Origin: Penelope pileata
Lineage: Eukaryota > Chordata > Aves > Galliformes > Cracidae
Assembly: GCA_013396635.1 (NCBI GenBank)
Contig: WBMW01005646.1
Location: 147,161-211,160 of the forward strand
Direction: 5' to 3'
DNA: 64,000 nucleotides
The translations under genes were made by a program, and so were the position numbers. The notes below the pieces were generated by a model. The model ran no database searches. It was given only the letters and a program-made list of their open reading frames with translations, and had not been told where the DNA came from. Every line of letters starts with the position of its first letter. The first letter of the stretch is position 1. Positions 14,121 through 27,316 of this stretch are shown in pieces.

Positions 14121-14455
14121 ACTTTCTGATTGCTTTTATCTTTTCTACGTTCTTTAGTTCATGATAGATATTTCAAACATTGGAATGAGGGAGGGCAAAT
14201 CTATTAGGGTTTAGTTTGGTCAGAAGTGTTAGCTGTGCCTCTTTCTACCATTCTTTGTGCCTTTTTTCAGTTCCTGTGATTCCAGGTTTTCCTTCCCACC
14301 TTGTGTTGCTAGCCCTTTCTCTCGTAGTGTATGTAGGCAAATGCATGGGTAGGCTTAGATGTGTTCACAATTCCGGACAAGACCCTGCTCCATAGGTTGA
14401 GCATGGTAAGTACGTAGGTCTGCATAAATTATACCAGAATAGGGAATAACCACCC

Positions 14456-14562
14456 ACCAGATCAGGCTGCCCAGGGCCCATCCAGCCTGGCCTTGAATGC
14501 TTCCAGGGATGAGGCATCCACAGCTTCTCTGGACAACCTGTTCCAGTGCCTCACCACCCTTC
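14456..14562 (-). mobile_element. CR1 LINE internal fragment
   Basis: Contains ATCAGGCTGCCCAGGGCCCA, GCCTTGAATGCTTCCAGGGA and CCTGTTCCAGTGCCTCACCA, the antisense of the CR1 3' UTR and end of ORF2. The 3' tail (ATTCTATGA type) is missing on the left and the 5' side is cut on the right. The sequence differs from the neighbouring copy at 14743, so it belongs to another subfamily or insertion. Confidence 0.88.
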
Positions 14563-14742
14563 ATCTTTCAAGACAGCAACTGTTCATTTGCTCTGGTGAA
14601 AAAGAAATGTTTACTCATGCTTACTTGACTATGACACTGCGTTTTGGGTTTTTTTTTTTTTTTCTGAAACATCAAGAATAAATTGTATTGATTCCTTAGC
14701 TCTTTGGGTTGGTTTAACTTCTTCTGCTTAGTTCCTCTGGAA

Positions 14743-15152
14743 ATCACAGAATCACAGAATTGCAGGGGTTGGAAGGGACCTCGAGAGATCGAGTCCAACC
14801 CCCCTGCCAGAGCAGGTTCCCTATAGCAGGTTGCACAGGTAGGCATCCAGGCGGGTCTTGAATATCTCCAGGGAAGGAGACTCCACAACCTCCCTGGGCA
14901 GCCTGTTCCAGTGCTCCGTCACCCGCACCGTGAAGAAGTTCTTCCGCATGTTGGTGCGGAACTTCCTGTGCTCCAGCTTAAGGCCATTGCCCCTTGTCCT
15001 GTCCCCACTGACCACCGAAAAGAGGTTCCCCACCTCCATTTGCCTCCCGCAACTAAGATACTTATAAACATGGATCAGGTCCCCTCTCAGCCTTCTTTTC
15101 TCCAGGCTGAACAGACCCAGCTTACTGAGCCTCTCCTCACAGGGGAGATGCT
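14743..15152 (-). mobile_element. CR1 LINE 3' fragment, about 410 bp
   Basis: Starts with the ATCACAGA tail repeat and continues through GGGGTTGGAAGGGACCTCGA, CCTCCCTGGGCAGCCTGTTC, TGAAGAAGTTCTTCCGCATG and CTCCAGGCTGAACAGACCCA to CTCTCCTCACAGGGGAGATG. This is the antisense of CR1 ORF2's end and 3' UTR. The minus-strand frame 14821-15039 gives FRTNMRKNFFTVRVTEHWNR and LPREVVESPSLEIFKTRL, the C-terminus of CR1 reverse-transcriptase ORF2 products. A 3-bp deletion in the GATCATCGAG block is visible. A long, fairly young, 5'-truncated copy. Confidence 0.96.
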
Positions 15153-18100
15153 ATAGAAGTTTTTGCTAAGAGCTTGTGGAAACAGAGGTGACAATGAAGT
15201 GTTTACTATCCTGGAATCTTATATTGTCCTTATTTCAATTTTGGGGATCTATCACATTTTTTTGATAGGAAAGTCTCCCATTGATGTAAACATTTCTTAT
15301 TTGTTTTTCTTTCTATCATTATCATTTTTTCCCGTTGATAGCTGTCGTTACAGTATAAATACTTACACCAAGTTACATATTAAGCCCATTTACGTTGCCA
15401 ACTATTCTGTAGAGGAAAAAAGAGATGCTCTTGAGGTGTAATCACAGAAAAACTGCAAGCAAGATCTGGGGTGATGTTCTAATGGCTTAGTAGCTACAGC
15501 TGCATAGTGGGACTCACCCAATAGCAGGAAGAGGGTTTTGTTTCTGATTTACTGAGACGTGCACAGTGCTGCTCTGCACCATGGAAACGCTTGTCTCGGT
15601 CCCTGCAGTGGAAGCAGTGAGGGATGAGGTTGTTTAAGTGACACAAATTATCTCTCCATCAGAGCGTGAGGTTGAGATTTTCTATTCCAGTGCTCAGGGG
15701 CTGCAGGAGCTCAGTGTCAGCACCAGCTCCTGCAGCAATGCTTTGCATTGCACCTACACTTCCCAAGGAAACCACTCAAGATGCTGCCACCTCTTTTCTG
15801 AAGCCTGCCTGTGACCTGGACCATCATGCTTCTGTTTAAAAATAGTGTATCAAGAGCAATCATTGATATCACACCCCGCTTACTTCAAGTTATTGCTTTA
15901 TTAATTCATTGCAAGGAGATAATGGAGATAATTGCATAGAACCTGGCATCTTTCAGCACCTCCTGCACTTTTGCCTGTCCTGGCAGTGCTTTGCAGGCAA
16001 TTGATAGTGACACAGCAGTGCCTTTGAACAGGGAGCTTCTTGTTCAGGTTAACACACACCTTGTGGAGAAAGGGACCTTGAATAAAACCCACTAGCGCAG
16101 CAGTCGGTGCTTTGCATCTTAGGAATGGTTTATGATTCTCCCTCTCCTTTGGGGGAATAGAGCAAGTCCCCTGCTACACCTGACTTTCTTAACGCTCGGT
16201 GCCATGCAGCCTGCAGTGTGGTGGCAAGGAGCTCTGTTGGGCCACTGAGGCTGCAGCCAGAGCTACCATCTGGTGACTGAGGTGAGCTGCAGAGATGGAG
16301 GTGAATCCTGCTAAATACTCTTGTGACTCTGTAGGGTACAAAGAGAAAACCAATGAGGCAGAGTGAGTTTTGGGCTGAAATCCAGCTCAATGTGATCCGC
16401 CCTCTTCTTTGCCCCACTAACTTCTGAATAATTCGAGTAAAGGCTTTAAAGTGTGAGGGGTATTTTTGTCCTTAGCTGGTGACTTTGTAAAGTGACATTT
16501 ATAGATAAAGCAATCATGAATCACTGGGGTCAGAATTCCTTTGTTCTGCCGCTGGTTTAGCCGCTGACTTCAGGTGTGATGGCAACAACACAACCATGGA
16601 AGACTTCATTCTTAGTTCATCAGTCAGGGCAGAATATAGCAGTCTCTTGGAGGTCACTAAGAACCAGCTTTACTCAGAACAAGAACTGATTCTTTACTCA
16701 AAAAAATCATGCCTGATGAAGTCATCCATATGAAATGTGTTCTAAAATAGTCTTCATATTATATTCTGTTTTACTCTAGGGAAAAATACATGGGGAAAAC
16801 ATCTTGAAACCCTGTTGACTGAGCAGTTTTATCTCAAATGTATTCAACATAAGTAATTTCTACCTATAACTTTTATAACTGGAGTTATCTTTGAACTCAT
16901 TACAGCAGGAAATAGGAATAGGTCACCACATCAGCTGCCAGGTCATCCTAGTGATTTTTTCAGTGAATTTTTTTTTTTTTAATGACAGTAGCCTAACATT
17001 GCAGATTTTTTAAAAATGATTTCCTTGAACTATGTCTACATTACCAAAAGGTGCAGCCTTACGAGAATGAATGTCTGGAACAAAACTGCTGATGCTGTGG
17101 AGCTGTTGTCCACACCATGCTCCTTTCAAGGTGTTTAATTCCATGCTGTCTTATTTGGTCTTGAGCACTGAGTTTCCATTAGCAGTTTGTCTAATGACCT
17201 TCCAGTTTAGTTTCACTTGAAAAGAATCTGGGTTATGTGTGCCAGGACAGCTTTCTGCTGCAATCTGAAGCACAATAAAGTGAGCATTAGAGTTCACTTT
17301 CAGCTTGCCCTCTGATCTGGACTTAGACACTAACATAAATGCACCCCTGGGCCAATGCTGAACTAACAACAAGTATTTGTGGCATGTACCAATTAGAAGT
17401 CTGCTCCTTGTGTGCTAAGTACAGAAGTATCTCCAGAAACAGCCACTGTGCTTTAAACCACCCCTAAGGTCTATGAAATGGAGGAAATCTGCAGTTATCT
17501 GTGATCTGTTATTTCAGCTAGCAGTTATTTGGAACAAGTTGCAATCAGTCCTTCCTGAAGCAAATGCAAATATTCAGATTGCCAGATGGATTTGAATGAG
17601 CAGCAGACTAATTTTTGCTTACAATAATAATAACAAACTGAAATATTTCTGCTCCTCATCTATAGTTACACTTAAAATGGACAACATATGGAAATATTTT
17701 TAGAAATAGAAGACCCTAGAACTCTCTGGTGTGTTTGGGCCATGGTTGCTACCACATGGAGACTTAAAAGGTGCAGTAGAAAAATGTGATATTTGCACAG
17801 CTGGTGTATGCTATAGAATTATCAATCAAGTACATTTAGTGCTTATGCAGACTGCTCCAAAAACTTTGACTTCTGTACTCTTGGCCAAAAGTACCTGCCA
17901 GCTGGAAGTATCTGGTATGTACATTCTAAACTCATCAACTCAGTGATAAATAACAAGGTTTATTGATCTTTGAGAGTGAAGTCTGATCCTTTCCCACTAC
18001 CTGGAACCACATTTTTAATAAGCAAAATGTCTTGAGAGCAGCTGGAAACTTGCACGAATCTCATAATACTGGTGGCTTTACTTGTATGATTTGACATTGA

Positions 18101-20734
18101 GTTTATCTTCATTGCAGAGATCACTTAGTAATTTCTTGTTTTGCTGTTAAAATATCTATTTTTGATGCAAATTCTGTTCTGTAAGAGTTATCACACTCTG
18201 AATCTACACCAAGACCAAGGGAAACCTTCATATTCTGTATGCACCACCTTCTCTGCCAGAGGCCTTGTGTCAGAAGATGACACATGGAGGGGAAAGCCGC
18301 TACAGACAAGAGGTTTTGAAGCACTGTGTTGTGTTGCAGAGAAGCCAGGAGGGAATTGAGAGAAGCACAGACATTGATGTATCATTTCATATATATGGTC
18401 CGAAGGAATAAAATGTTGGCTGAAGAAGTCTACTTCTGACTGTTCTGTAGCAGGCATCCAGCACGTAGATAACAAAGATGGATACCCTGCTGCAGACATC
18501 TCATCTGATGTCACTCTAGCCAGTGTGGTGTGAGATGCAGCAATGGATTTATCTGTTCTCATAGGATATTAAGATAGGGATAAATATTGTAATAGGAGTG
18601 TGGGTTCAAATTACCTTTCCTCGAAGGGTAAGGCAGATATCCCAACATCCTGTTACCACCTGGATTTTTTTTTTCTGAATTTGGTACCCATTCAGCTCTT
18701 TGAATATCTCGGTGTTCTTATGCTAGAGTTCTTAAGCCCGCTCCTTCATGTTGTCTTTGTTAAGCAGTAGTAATTACACAGCTGAATCCTTAAATTATAA
18801 AGTGAAAATTATAAAGGGAATGAGAAGATCTGAAAAGCCAGTTCCTACCAGAGGAGCTGAGTAGAAAATTGCTGACAATCTAGAACAGAAAAGAAACATG
18901 AAAAAAGAATAAAGTTAGAAGCAGAACAATATTGCTTGTCTGGACTACGCTGTTTTGCAAAAACACTTGGTTTCTCTGCAATTCTGTCCCGCAGTGTATG
19001 ACCAGAGAGGCTTGGCAATCCTCGGTTTCTGGATGTAGATATCATGCTTCCAAACCTGAGCTATGGTGCACCATTTGTGCCTTTGATGCAGTTTACCAAA
19101 CACCTTATAATCCGTTCATGGGTAATGGAGAGCTGACTGTAATGAAAACAATGATGATGCAGCCTTCGGATGAAAACCTGCTTTACTGAGCTATTGTGTT
19201 TTATGACTGCTTGTTCCTTTAGTTTTGAGTCTTCTTTTATTGAAATAGTATCTGTAGGTCCCTTGCAAAACCAGGACCCCAAAGTAAAAATGCTGCTTGA
19301 AGTCTGTGTTGAAAGAGTGCTGGTTTTCTTTCTGACACCGTTCCCAGGCCCAAATCTTTTTATACTTTTCCATCTTACTTTGTTTCCTGTCATTGTTCTA
19401 CAGCAGATGTATGCCTCTCTCAGAGCATAGCTCTGGATGAATCTCCTAGGAGTGCAGGAGATCATACAGCTCAGGTCTGGTTTGCAAGACTAGTAGAATG
19501 GTGGAAACCAAAGCCGTGCATGGCATAGGAAGATTGGAGTATAGAAGACATTGTGAACATTCTGGGTATTTTACTGGTTTGGTAAAAACACATCTCTGAG
19601 ATCAGCCTTCCAGATAAGCAGGACAGGTCATTACATAGAGTAATAGGCAGTGAGGCATGCTGAATATGCCAAGATTTGGGTTTTCTCAAATTAAATATCT
19701 CTATCATTAATCAAATGCAATAAGCACATCTTCAAGATGCTAGTCCTTACCTAGGCTGCATCTAAGTGCAATACTGATACCTGTAGGATGTAGCAGTGCA
19801 TTAGCAATGAAATAATCTCTCTTTTGTGAAGTGGTGCATGTAGTGGTCTGGCCACACTAATGGTGGCAATTGAATAGTCTAGAGGAAACTGCTTTCAATG
19901 GATAATCCCAACATACTTTTGAACTGCAGGCGCTTTCTTTGGTGGAGATATTGTCACCTGCTCATCTCAGCAGAGCGTCTTTCAAGCCTCAGTAGGCCCT
20001 AGGGCTCCTCAGCAGAAAGGGGGCTGACAACAAAGCACTGCTGTCTGAGAAGAGCACTCTGTCTTGCTGGCTTTGCAAACCTCATTAATTGTCCTATTGT
20101 TAGAGGAATAATTCATTTTGTGTAATTCAATTTCAGGTACTGTCCAGATATGGAAGGTACCTGATGTATATATAAGGAAATAAAAATGCCGTCTCTGTTT
20201 TAAGACTAGAAAAGAATAATGAGCTATTCTTTTTCTTTTCCACTAAATGGAAATTAAGAAATCCCTCTGTGCCAATGGAATTCTGGTTGCAGGGAGACAT
20301 AGAGTCAAAAGCCTTTTTTCTTTCTCCTTTTTTGCTTTTTAATTTATTTCTGACTTGTTCTTTTTATCTTAGTTGCATGACATCCCCTTTATGCCTCAGG
20401 CTCCTTCATGCCTCTAACATCTATAAAGGGATTAGAGTGTAGCTTTTCTTGTCAACAAAAATTCTCCTCATCAGATAAATTGCTACCTAAAAGAGTCCTC
20501 TGAATGACAGCCAGCATCCTCAGAGCATGGGGAAGGATGGGAAAGGTGAGACTGCCAGGACATTTGCAGACAAACGCATCATCCGCTCCCTTGCTGACAG
20601 TGCCCACTCTGTGCTGCACCCGATGTGGGATTCACCATCTTGGAGAGCCCCGTGTCCTGAGGTCACTCTAGTGACAGACAAACATAGGGCTTGCGGTGCA
20701 CCTGTGCTGTGCTTCTCAGGAATGGAAACGTCTG

Positions 20735-21577
20735 CTACTTTGCTGCTAGAACTTCTCTGTGATTTACTGATGTTCCAACAAGGAAAATTGAAACTGCTTT
20801 GCCTGTGGCTAAAACCAAAGCCCAGGTCTCAGTGGAATTACTGAAAATGATGCATTCCACTAAATGATATAATGCCTTCAGGTGAGGAGGTGATGTTCCT
20901 CTTGCACCTCTCCCCTGTTCACCACCCTCAGGCACAGCCCTCATCCATGCCCAGAACCTTGAAAAAGGGTAAAGAGGGCAAATGGGCTCAGCAGCTCTGC
21001 TTGTCAGAGTGCTTCCTAACTTCAGTCTGGGAGGTGATAGAAGGGTGCAGGAAGGGGAGCTCTGTCTCTTAGAAATGCATTGTGGTTGGCTGTGTTTGTG
21101 CTGCTGCACAGAGGAGGTTCTGCCAGCTCTTCTGGCCTTCATGTCTCCACCATGAGAAGTCACTGTAGATTGAGATGTGTCATCAGAAAGCCAAGCCTGT
21201 GAGGGTTGAGTTTCTGCTGTGAGAAAGCAAAGTGCTGTTTGTCTATCTGTACTTAGAAGGCTGTGTTTTAAAAGTCCCGTAATTTTGAAAAGCCATGGGT
21301 CTGATTCCTGCTTATGTTGGACACTCTCATTCTTATCCAAATAACTTCCAGGGAGAAGTGAAGTAACGCCTAATGACTTGTACTCCACATTTAGGGCAAT
21401 TTGACCCTGAGTAATCATTTTCACTTCTAACAACATTTGTAAAGTGTACTGTGATGCTAATTTAGGTTCACCAGTTGTTTGCCACCTAATGAACTGTGAG
21501 TTTCCTGATGCAGAAATATCTGTACTCTCATCTAACAGGAATCCTGTAATAAGCAAGGCACTCTCTTGGGAAGGCAT
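20735..21577 (-). other. 280-codon open frame, possible hAT transposase remnant
   Basis: This is the longest uninterrupted frame in the window apart from joined exons. It begins ATGCCTTCC directly after an in-frame TAA. Near its start (residues 13-25) it has FLLDESTDIS followed by QFIRWQTTGEPK. The block around the first catalytic Asp of Charlie/Buster-type hAT transposases has the form LDESTDxS, then about ten residues to an aromatic-flanked Arg. Downstream residues are Ser/Gln-rich and I recognise nothing. A splice-acceptor-like TTATTACAG lies just before the motif. It may be a decayed transposon, an unannotated exon or chance; it is not called as a gene. Confidence 0.25.
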
Positions 21578-24500
21578 TTAATGCCTACCCTGGAAGGAAG
21601 AGAAATACTGAGAAAAGCATTCCTATAGTTAAGGCTTAGTTTAAAAACATTTAATGATGAGGAATTTCTGTTTTCTGCATCTCCCTACAACCTACTGTAA
21701 GTTGAAAAAAAGGATACAGAAGTAGTTACTATTTCACTGCATAATTTCACGTAACTGAAAAAAAATGAACATCAGACACTTGGAATAATAAAAAATGCAT
21801 GTCATTTATTAGCTATTCTAATGAATGATGCTTCTGTGAGAGTTCTAGAAGGGCAGAAAATGTCTTCTGGTTTAAAATTAGATATATTATAATGTATGAG
21901 ATCTTGTTAGCATCCACCAGCACAGGATTTTGGATTGCTTTATGAAAAGGAAATGTTAAATCCTTATAGTAGATCTGTAAGGCAGGCTGATAGTGCCAGT
22001 TTCTCTGAAAGAAGGGAGGCTGAGGAGCAAGGGTCTGTGACACTTGTTCACTTGCCAAAGCCTGATGAGAAAGCCAGCACTTCTGCTTGCCAGTTTTGTT
22101 TTGACCACAGGCAATTCAAGTCACTTCAAAGAATTCCTGCTCATGATGTGCCCCACTAGCATTAAGGCCTTGACCTGACTCACAGGCCTGTGAGCTGTAA
22201 AATAGGACATGGAAGCTCACTCTCCAGGTTTACTCATGGCTAAAAAGTTGTGAAGCAGCTGTGGGTGAGCTCCCAGACTGATGGCAATCCCGGGTCTTGA
22301 GTGGGTGAAACCTTCTCTGCCTTGTGCTGATGTCTGACAGCCCTAGCCCTCTGAAATGACTGTGCCCTTTTTCCTCTTGCAATGTGGATGAGTAGGGAAG
22401 TGAAAGAAAGGTAGAGGCATAAAAGTACATCTCTGTGTATTATGAAAGGATCATTTCATCCTGGGCCTGTTTTCTAAGGAACAGTAAGATGGGGCTAGGA
22501 CAGCAACCATCCTTGGCTGAAGAATCCAGACCAGTAGGTATGGGAAGAAGGCAAGCTTGCCAACCAGGTCAGGTCATGGCATCTTACCTGTTACCCAATC
22601 TGTATATGAGTAACTGAAGAAATCTGCTAGAGTAAACAACATCTCCTGAAGAGACTGAAACCCTGCTGCTCGTTCTCAAATGATGGACCCTAGAGTTTCC
22701 AGGCTGGGTGTGCACCCTGCTTGTGCCTTAGCACCATCTTGGGGGTGATCCCTCCCGGCTGTCCATGAGCAGCTTTCCCCAAGGAGTCTGGGCAGTGTTG
22801 GCTGCCATTGAGCATCGCCACTCTGGGTTGGAGTCCAAATGTGGGTTCTCCGGATTGAACTTACTGCTCTTTTTAAGGCTTTCTTAATTGTCCACATTTC
22901 CCACTGAAGAGAGCGAAATGTGTGAAGGATCAAGCCATCTGCACATCAAACCACAGAGCTGGAACCTCTGCTGAGAACTGTACACTCAATGTTTGTGTTT
23001 TACTCCAGATAAATAAAAACTGCAGCTTAAATGGTGCTAAGAAGGTCATCGCTTCTCCAGAAAGACTCCCGCAGAGACAGTTCCATTGAGGTAGGTTTCT
23101 CACCCATGGAGGCTTGGTACAATTAAACTGTAATTAAGAGGATACCTGCTGATTCAATCTGCATGGAAAAATAGAAATCCTCCATAACAAAATCAGCATT
23201 CAGGCAGGTGATTTTCCCATTTGCTGTATGACTGGCAATAGGCATGTTGTTGCCAAGTGATGTTGCACTGCAGAGCAAATCTGGGCCAAGAATTTTTTTT
23301 CTACACATACTCATAGGATTGAGGATAAAACAAGAGGTTGAGAACATTTCATTGGAATAGACTTAGCTGAGAATTTTGTCGTGATCTAATTTATGCAAGG
23401 TGAATGTTGAGATTAGTCCTGTCAATAACTGTTCATCTCTATTCTCAATTAAACCAAAGTATTTGATGTTATTCTCTTATAAAAATAAGAATCACCTCAT
23501 TGGATCATCTTGTCATTGCTAGTCAACGAGCAGCATCACAGCCAAGACAGGCCTGTCTCTCACACAGACTCGCATCATATCCACTTGATTCCACGTTCAG
23601 CTTCTCTGATGGTTCTGTTTCTTTTAACAAGATATATTTCCCATTTATTTTTGTTTGGTTTTAGAAATGAAAAGCCAGTCATCATCTTCTTCCCCTTAGC
23701 ACAAAAAAAAAAAAAAGATTTGAGAAATATCTTGCTTGTTTAAAAAAAGTTACAAAGGAAATCTCAGGATTTTTATAATGAAGTAACATTCCTGTGGAGA
23801 TTTCAGTTTCATTATTCAATGTTGTATTCCTATAACTGCCATGCTGTGCATATGACATATGCATAAATGGAAATAAATCAGGTAAAACTGTCAGGACATC
23901 CTCTTCATCTATAAATTTTTAATCTATTCAAAGACTTTCCCATTTGGTTTTCATCTCTTCAAACTTTAACTGCTGTCAAAAAGAGGTGCTGCAACCCAAC
24001 TGTCACAGATAAATGGGGGAAACTTTACAGGAAATGCCTTGTCGGTATCTACGTGTCTATGGGTAGGACTCAGTTAGCACTGCAGATGTGGTGCATGTGT
24101 CCCAGGGTCTCTAGATGTTCAGGCAATTGAATCCAGTGCTTCAGATACAGCATGTGGAGAAATGCTCTATGTGCAAGAGACCATGAGGGATAGGTCCTGA
24201 AGAAGGTATGGTTAAAAAATAAAGAAACTTTGGAGTGACAACTTCTGAAATATCAAGGGTAATGAAAACAGTCCTACTGGAACCACACCTGAAACTGTAG
24301 AAGTGTGAGTTAAATTAAGAAATTAGGAGGGCCACAGGTCAGGCAACCCTGGATGAAAATTTCTAGTTTGCAAAATCATCCCAGGTGTTGTTCATGGCCC
24401 TAATTCTGAAGGACTTACCTTTCTGCCATGTGATAGTCCTCTGACAGCAGGAGCGTTGACGTTCAGTTAAACAGAACCATTAGTTTTTCTTTGATGCCTA

Positions 24501-27299
24501 TAGGGAGTAGCTTTTTCCAAGGCACCAGGGAAGCAAAAGGAAATGTGATGTAGCTCTGTATAATTTTCATGCTTTCACATTATAGAGAGTAAGATCTGAA
24601 TTGGCTTAATCCCTGTTCAGAATGTACCTATTACTTAATTTATGAGAAATATGAAGTCTGATTTGTAGAAGACTGGTTGGGAAACCCAAACAACTAAATA
24701 TTTCATTTACAGACATGCTCTCTGGTGCCTGGATGAAAGGTTTGTGTCTCAGAAAGTGCTTATTCACTGTTAGTCATCACAGTCAGCACTACACACCTTG
24801 AAAATCACATTTTCTGGTGTGTTTGTCATCCTGAGATGTCATGGAAGGCAGTAATGGAACCATGAATAGCTACTAAATGACCGGGTAGGAAATGCATAAT
24901 AGGAAAACAAATAGAATATTCTTTTCATCCTTAAACACAAGGCCTGCTAAGAATGTAATTCCGATCCTTTTAAGTGAGGGACACTCAGATGTACTATTTA
25001 CTGCTTATGTCATCTCTTACTCCTCATCCACAAATGATCCTGCTTTAGCCTTACAGTTCATATTCCAGTTAGTTTTTATCCTTACCTACCTATCTTGAAG
25101 CAATGTCAACTGATGTTGTGAATGAATAATGAAACAAACTTAAAACCACGCCCTCTGGCAAAAAACCGAACAAACAAAAAATACTTTTCAATGGAAGTAG
25201 GATGAATCATAGATAAAAATGCTTTAAAGAATGTCTGAAACCACCCCCTGCATAAGCTTACTTTAGCAAATCAGAACCTAATGTAGGGTTATTAAGTGCT
25301 TCTACAAACTAGGCCATGTTTATTGATACTTGAAAGTCACTTGAGCAGATGACATCAAAATGTTTTGTCAAAAAACAAAGAAAGCTGGAAAGAGCTGGCA
25401 TTAAAATATGTCTGTGACAACAGCCTTGTTTGAAGCTAGAAAGCTAAACATGGCAACTGGGTGGCTGGTGTTTGTGGCAGTATTTTGATGGCCATGGGCA
25501 TTGCCTAAGAATCTAGAGCCCCAGTACGTGTTCCATCTTGTATGTGCATTTCTAAATGTGAGTTCTAGTGAGAAGGGATTAATTCTGATCTGATTAAGTC
25601 TGAACCAGACTTCCCCTTGAAAGCTGTAAGTGCTTTCTTCCATCTTGCCCTGCTGACTGTTCGTGCAGCACCAAAGAAGCAGGTCTGTTGTGGTTATGTG
25701 GAGGAGGAGGAAGCGGGACTACATGACCAGAAAGGTCTTTTTGAGCACCGTATTTCTGAAAATCCAAGAAAGCAGCAAATCCCTTCTGCTTTTTGTACTG
25801 TGCACATTTCTGCCTTTGGGAGAAGAAAGGAAAGTTAACACAGCACCCACTTTAATAGCTAAGCTTAATTCAGTATAGAAAATATAAGTCATGACAATGC
25901 TATGCCATCGCAGCAAGAAAAATACTGTTCCTATTTCAAAGACTGTCTCATGAGGATGATGAATTGTAGAATTCAGCCTTTGCTGCTTTAAGGGAAACTA
26001 TCCTTGACAGGAAGATGAAACAGAGTTAGCTGCATCCATAGCTGGCTGCAACCATCTATCAGTTCTGTTGCTGTTTAAGGAAAGGAGCATTTGGCAGTGG
26101 GGACTGAGTGTGATGTGCCAGCCTGGAGAAGTCATACCAACTTGTATATGTGCCTCTGTTTCCTCGAGGTCCTCTTTTTCACTGGGAAAATTTGAGCTGA
26201 TGTCTAAAAATCATGGAAAACTTATCTTGCGCCTCCTGAATGTGTGAGACCTGAACAGTAGTATGCGTGTGTTGGGCATCAGAAAACAGTCATCTGAAAA
26301 CTACTTGTCTCCTTCCTGCAGATCAACGATTATCATGGTTGAACCTGCTTCCACAAGCACACAGAACTCTCTGCAAAAGCTGTTACCAAAAATACACGTG
26401 TAATTGCATTTGTCTTTCTGTTGTGTATGACAGACAACTGGTGTTGAAAACAAATGTATTTTGAATGCACTTCTAAGGGTAAATATGATCTTGGATATAT
26501 GCCAAGCAGTAGCTGTATTATTGGAATTTTCAAGGCACGATATGGTTTTTGAGAGTCTCAGTTTTAAGTCAGTGACAGAAGCTTTTGTCAGGCTTAGCAT
26601 TTCCCTGGCATAGGGGAAGGAATTAACGGTATTTATTATTGACTGAGCCACCAAAAACATTGAAGTTTTCCATATTTTGACAGCCTCTTTGTATCTCTTT
26701 CAAAGTGGTTGGACAAAATATAGATACAGATGGATGCTCCAGTTATAAATATTGAATGTTCTTTATACTTTATCCAGAAGAGAAGGTGATCTTTGATGTA
26801 TTTGTTGGAGCATGTGGAAAACACTTCTGTACATCACCAGTACCCATCATCATAAAGCTGCAGCTTTAGGCAGTGCTTTATTTCTGATGACAATAATTCA
26901 AAGCTACACAAAATTTTCTGGACTCTCTGAGAACAGCAGCAAAAGCTGAGCAGGAGCTCTAGGTGCCTTAGAGCTTTCTTTTGAGCAGGAAATCAAGAAA
27001 GGTGTCAGGTCCTGAGCTTTCTCTGTTTGGTGATTTCCCTGACCTTGTGACATGGTTTGAGGGAAGAAGTAACAGCTATGTCCATCTGCAAGACAGCACT
27101 TCAGGAAATGCTGGGGATGAACTGTCTACCAATGCCATATATTGTGTGCATATTCTTTTGATATTTATCAGTAGTAATGCTGTGGATCCATGATCATTCT
27201 GCTGCCTAAGTAAATATACATAATTTATGGAAGCACCTGCAGACAGTGACTAATCTCCAGGATGTGGGATGGGCCTTGTACCTTCTGGAAATGTACAGC

Positions 27300-27316
27300 T
27301 TTTTTTTTTTTTTTTT
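27300..27316 (+). repeat. T17 homopolymer
   Basis: Seventeen consecutive T with a CCTTCTCTTTGC pyrimidine extension. No retroposon body recognised beside it. Confidence 0.8.

Larger units (their letters stand above)
10400..14455. other. intergenic, no gene recognised
   Basis: AT-rich unique-looking DNA after repeat copy A. It holds the short duplications noted at 13932 and 14079 and nothing else I can support. Confidence 0.55.

Noticed and set aside
14821..15039. 72-residue minus-strand frame that looks protein-like
   Set aside because: It is the end of CR1 ORF2 and is reported with the CR1 element, not as a host gene.
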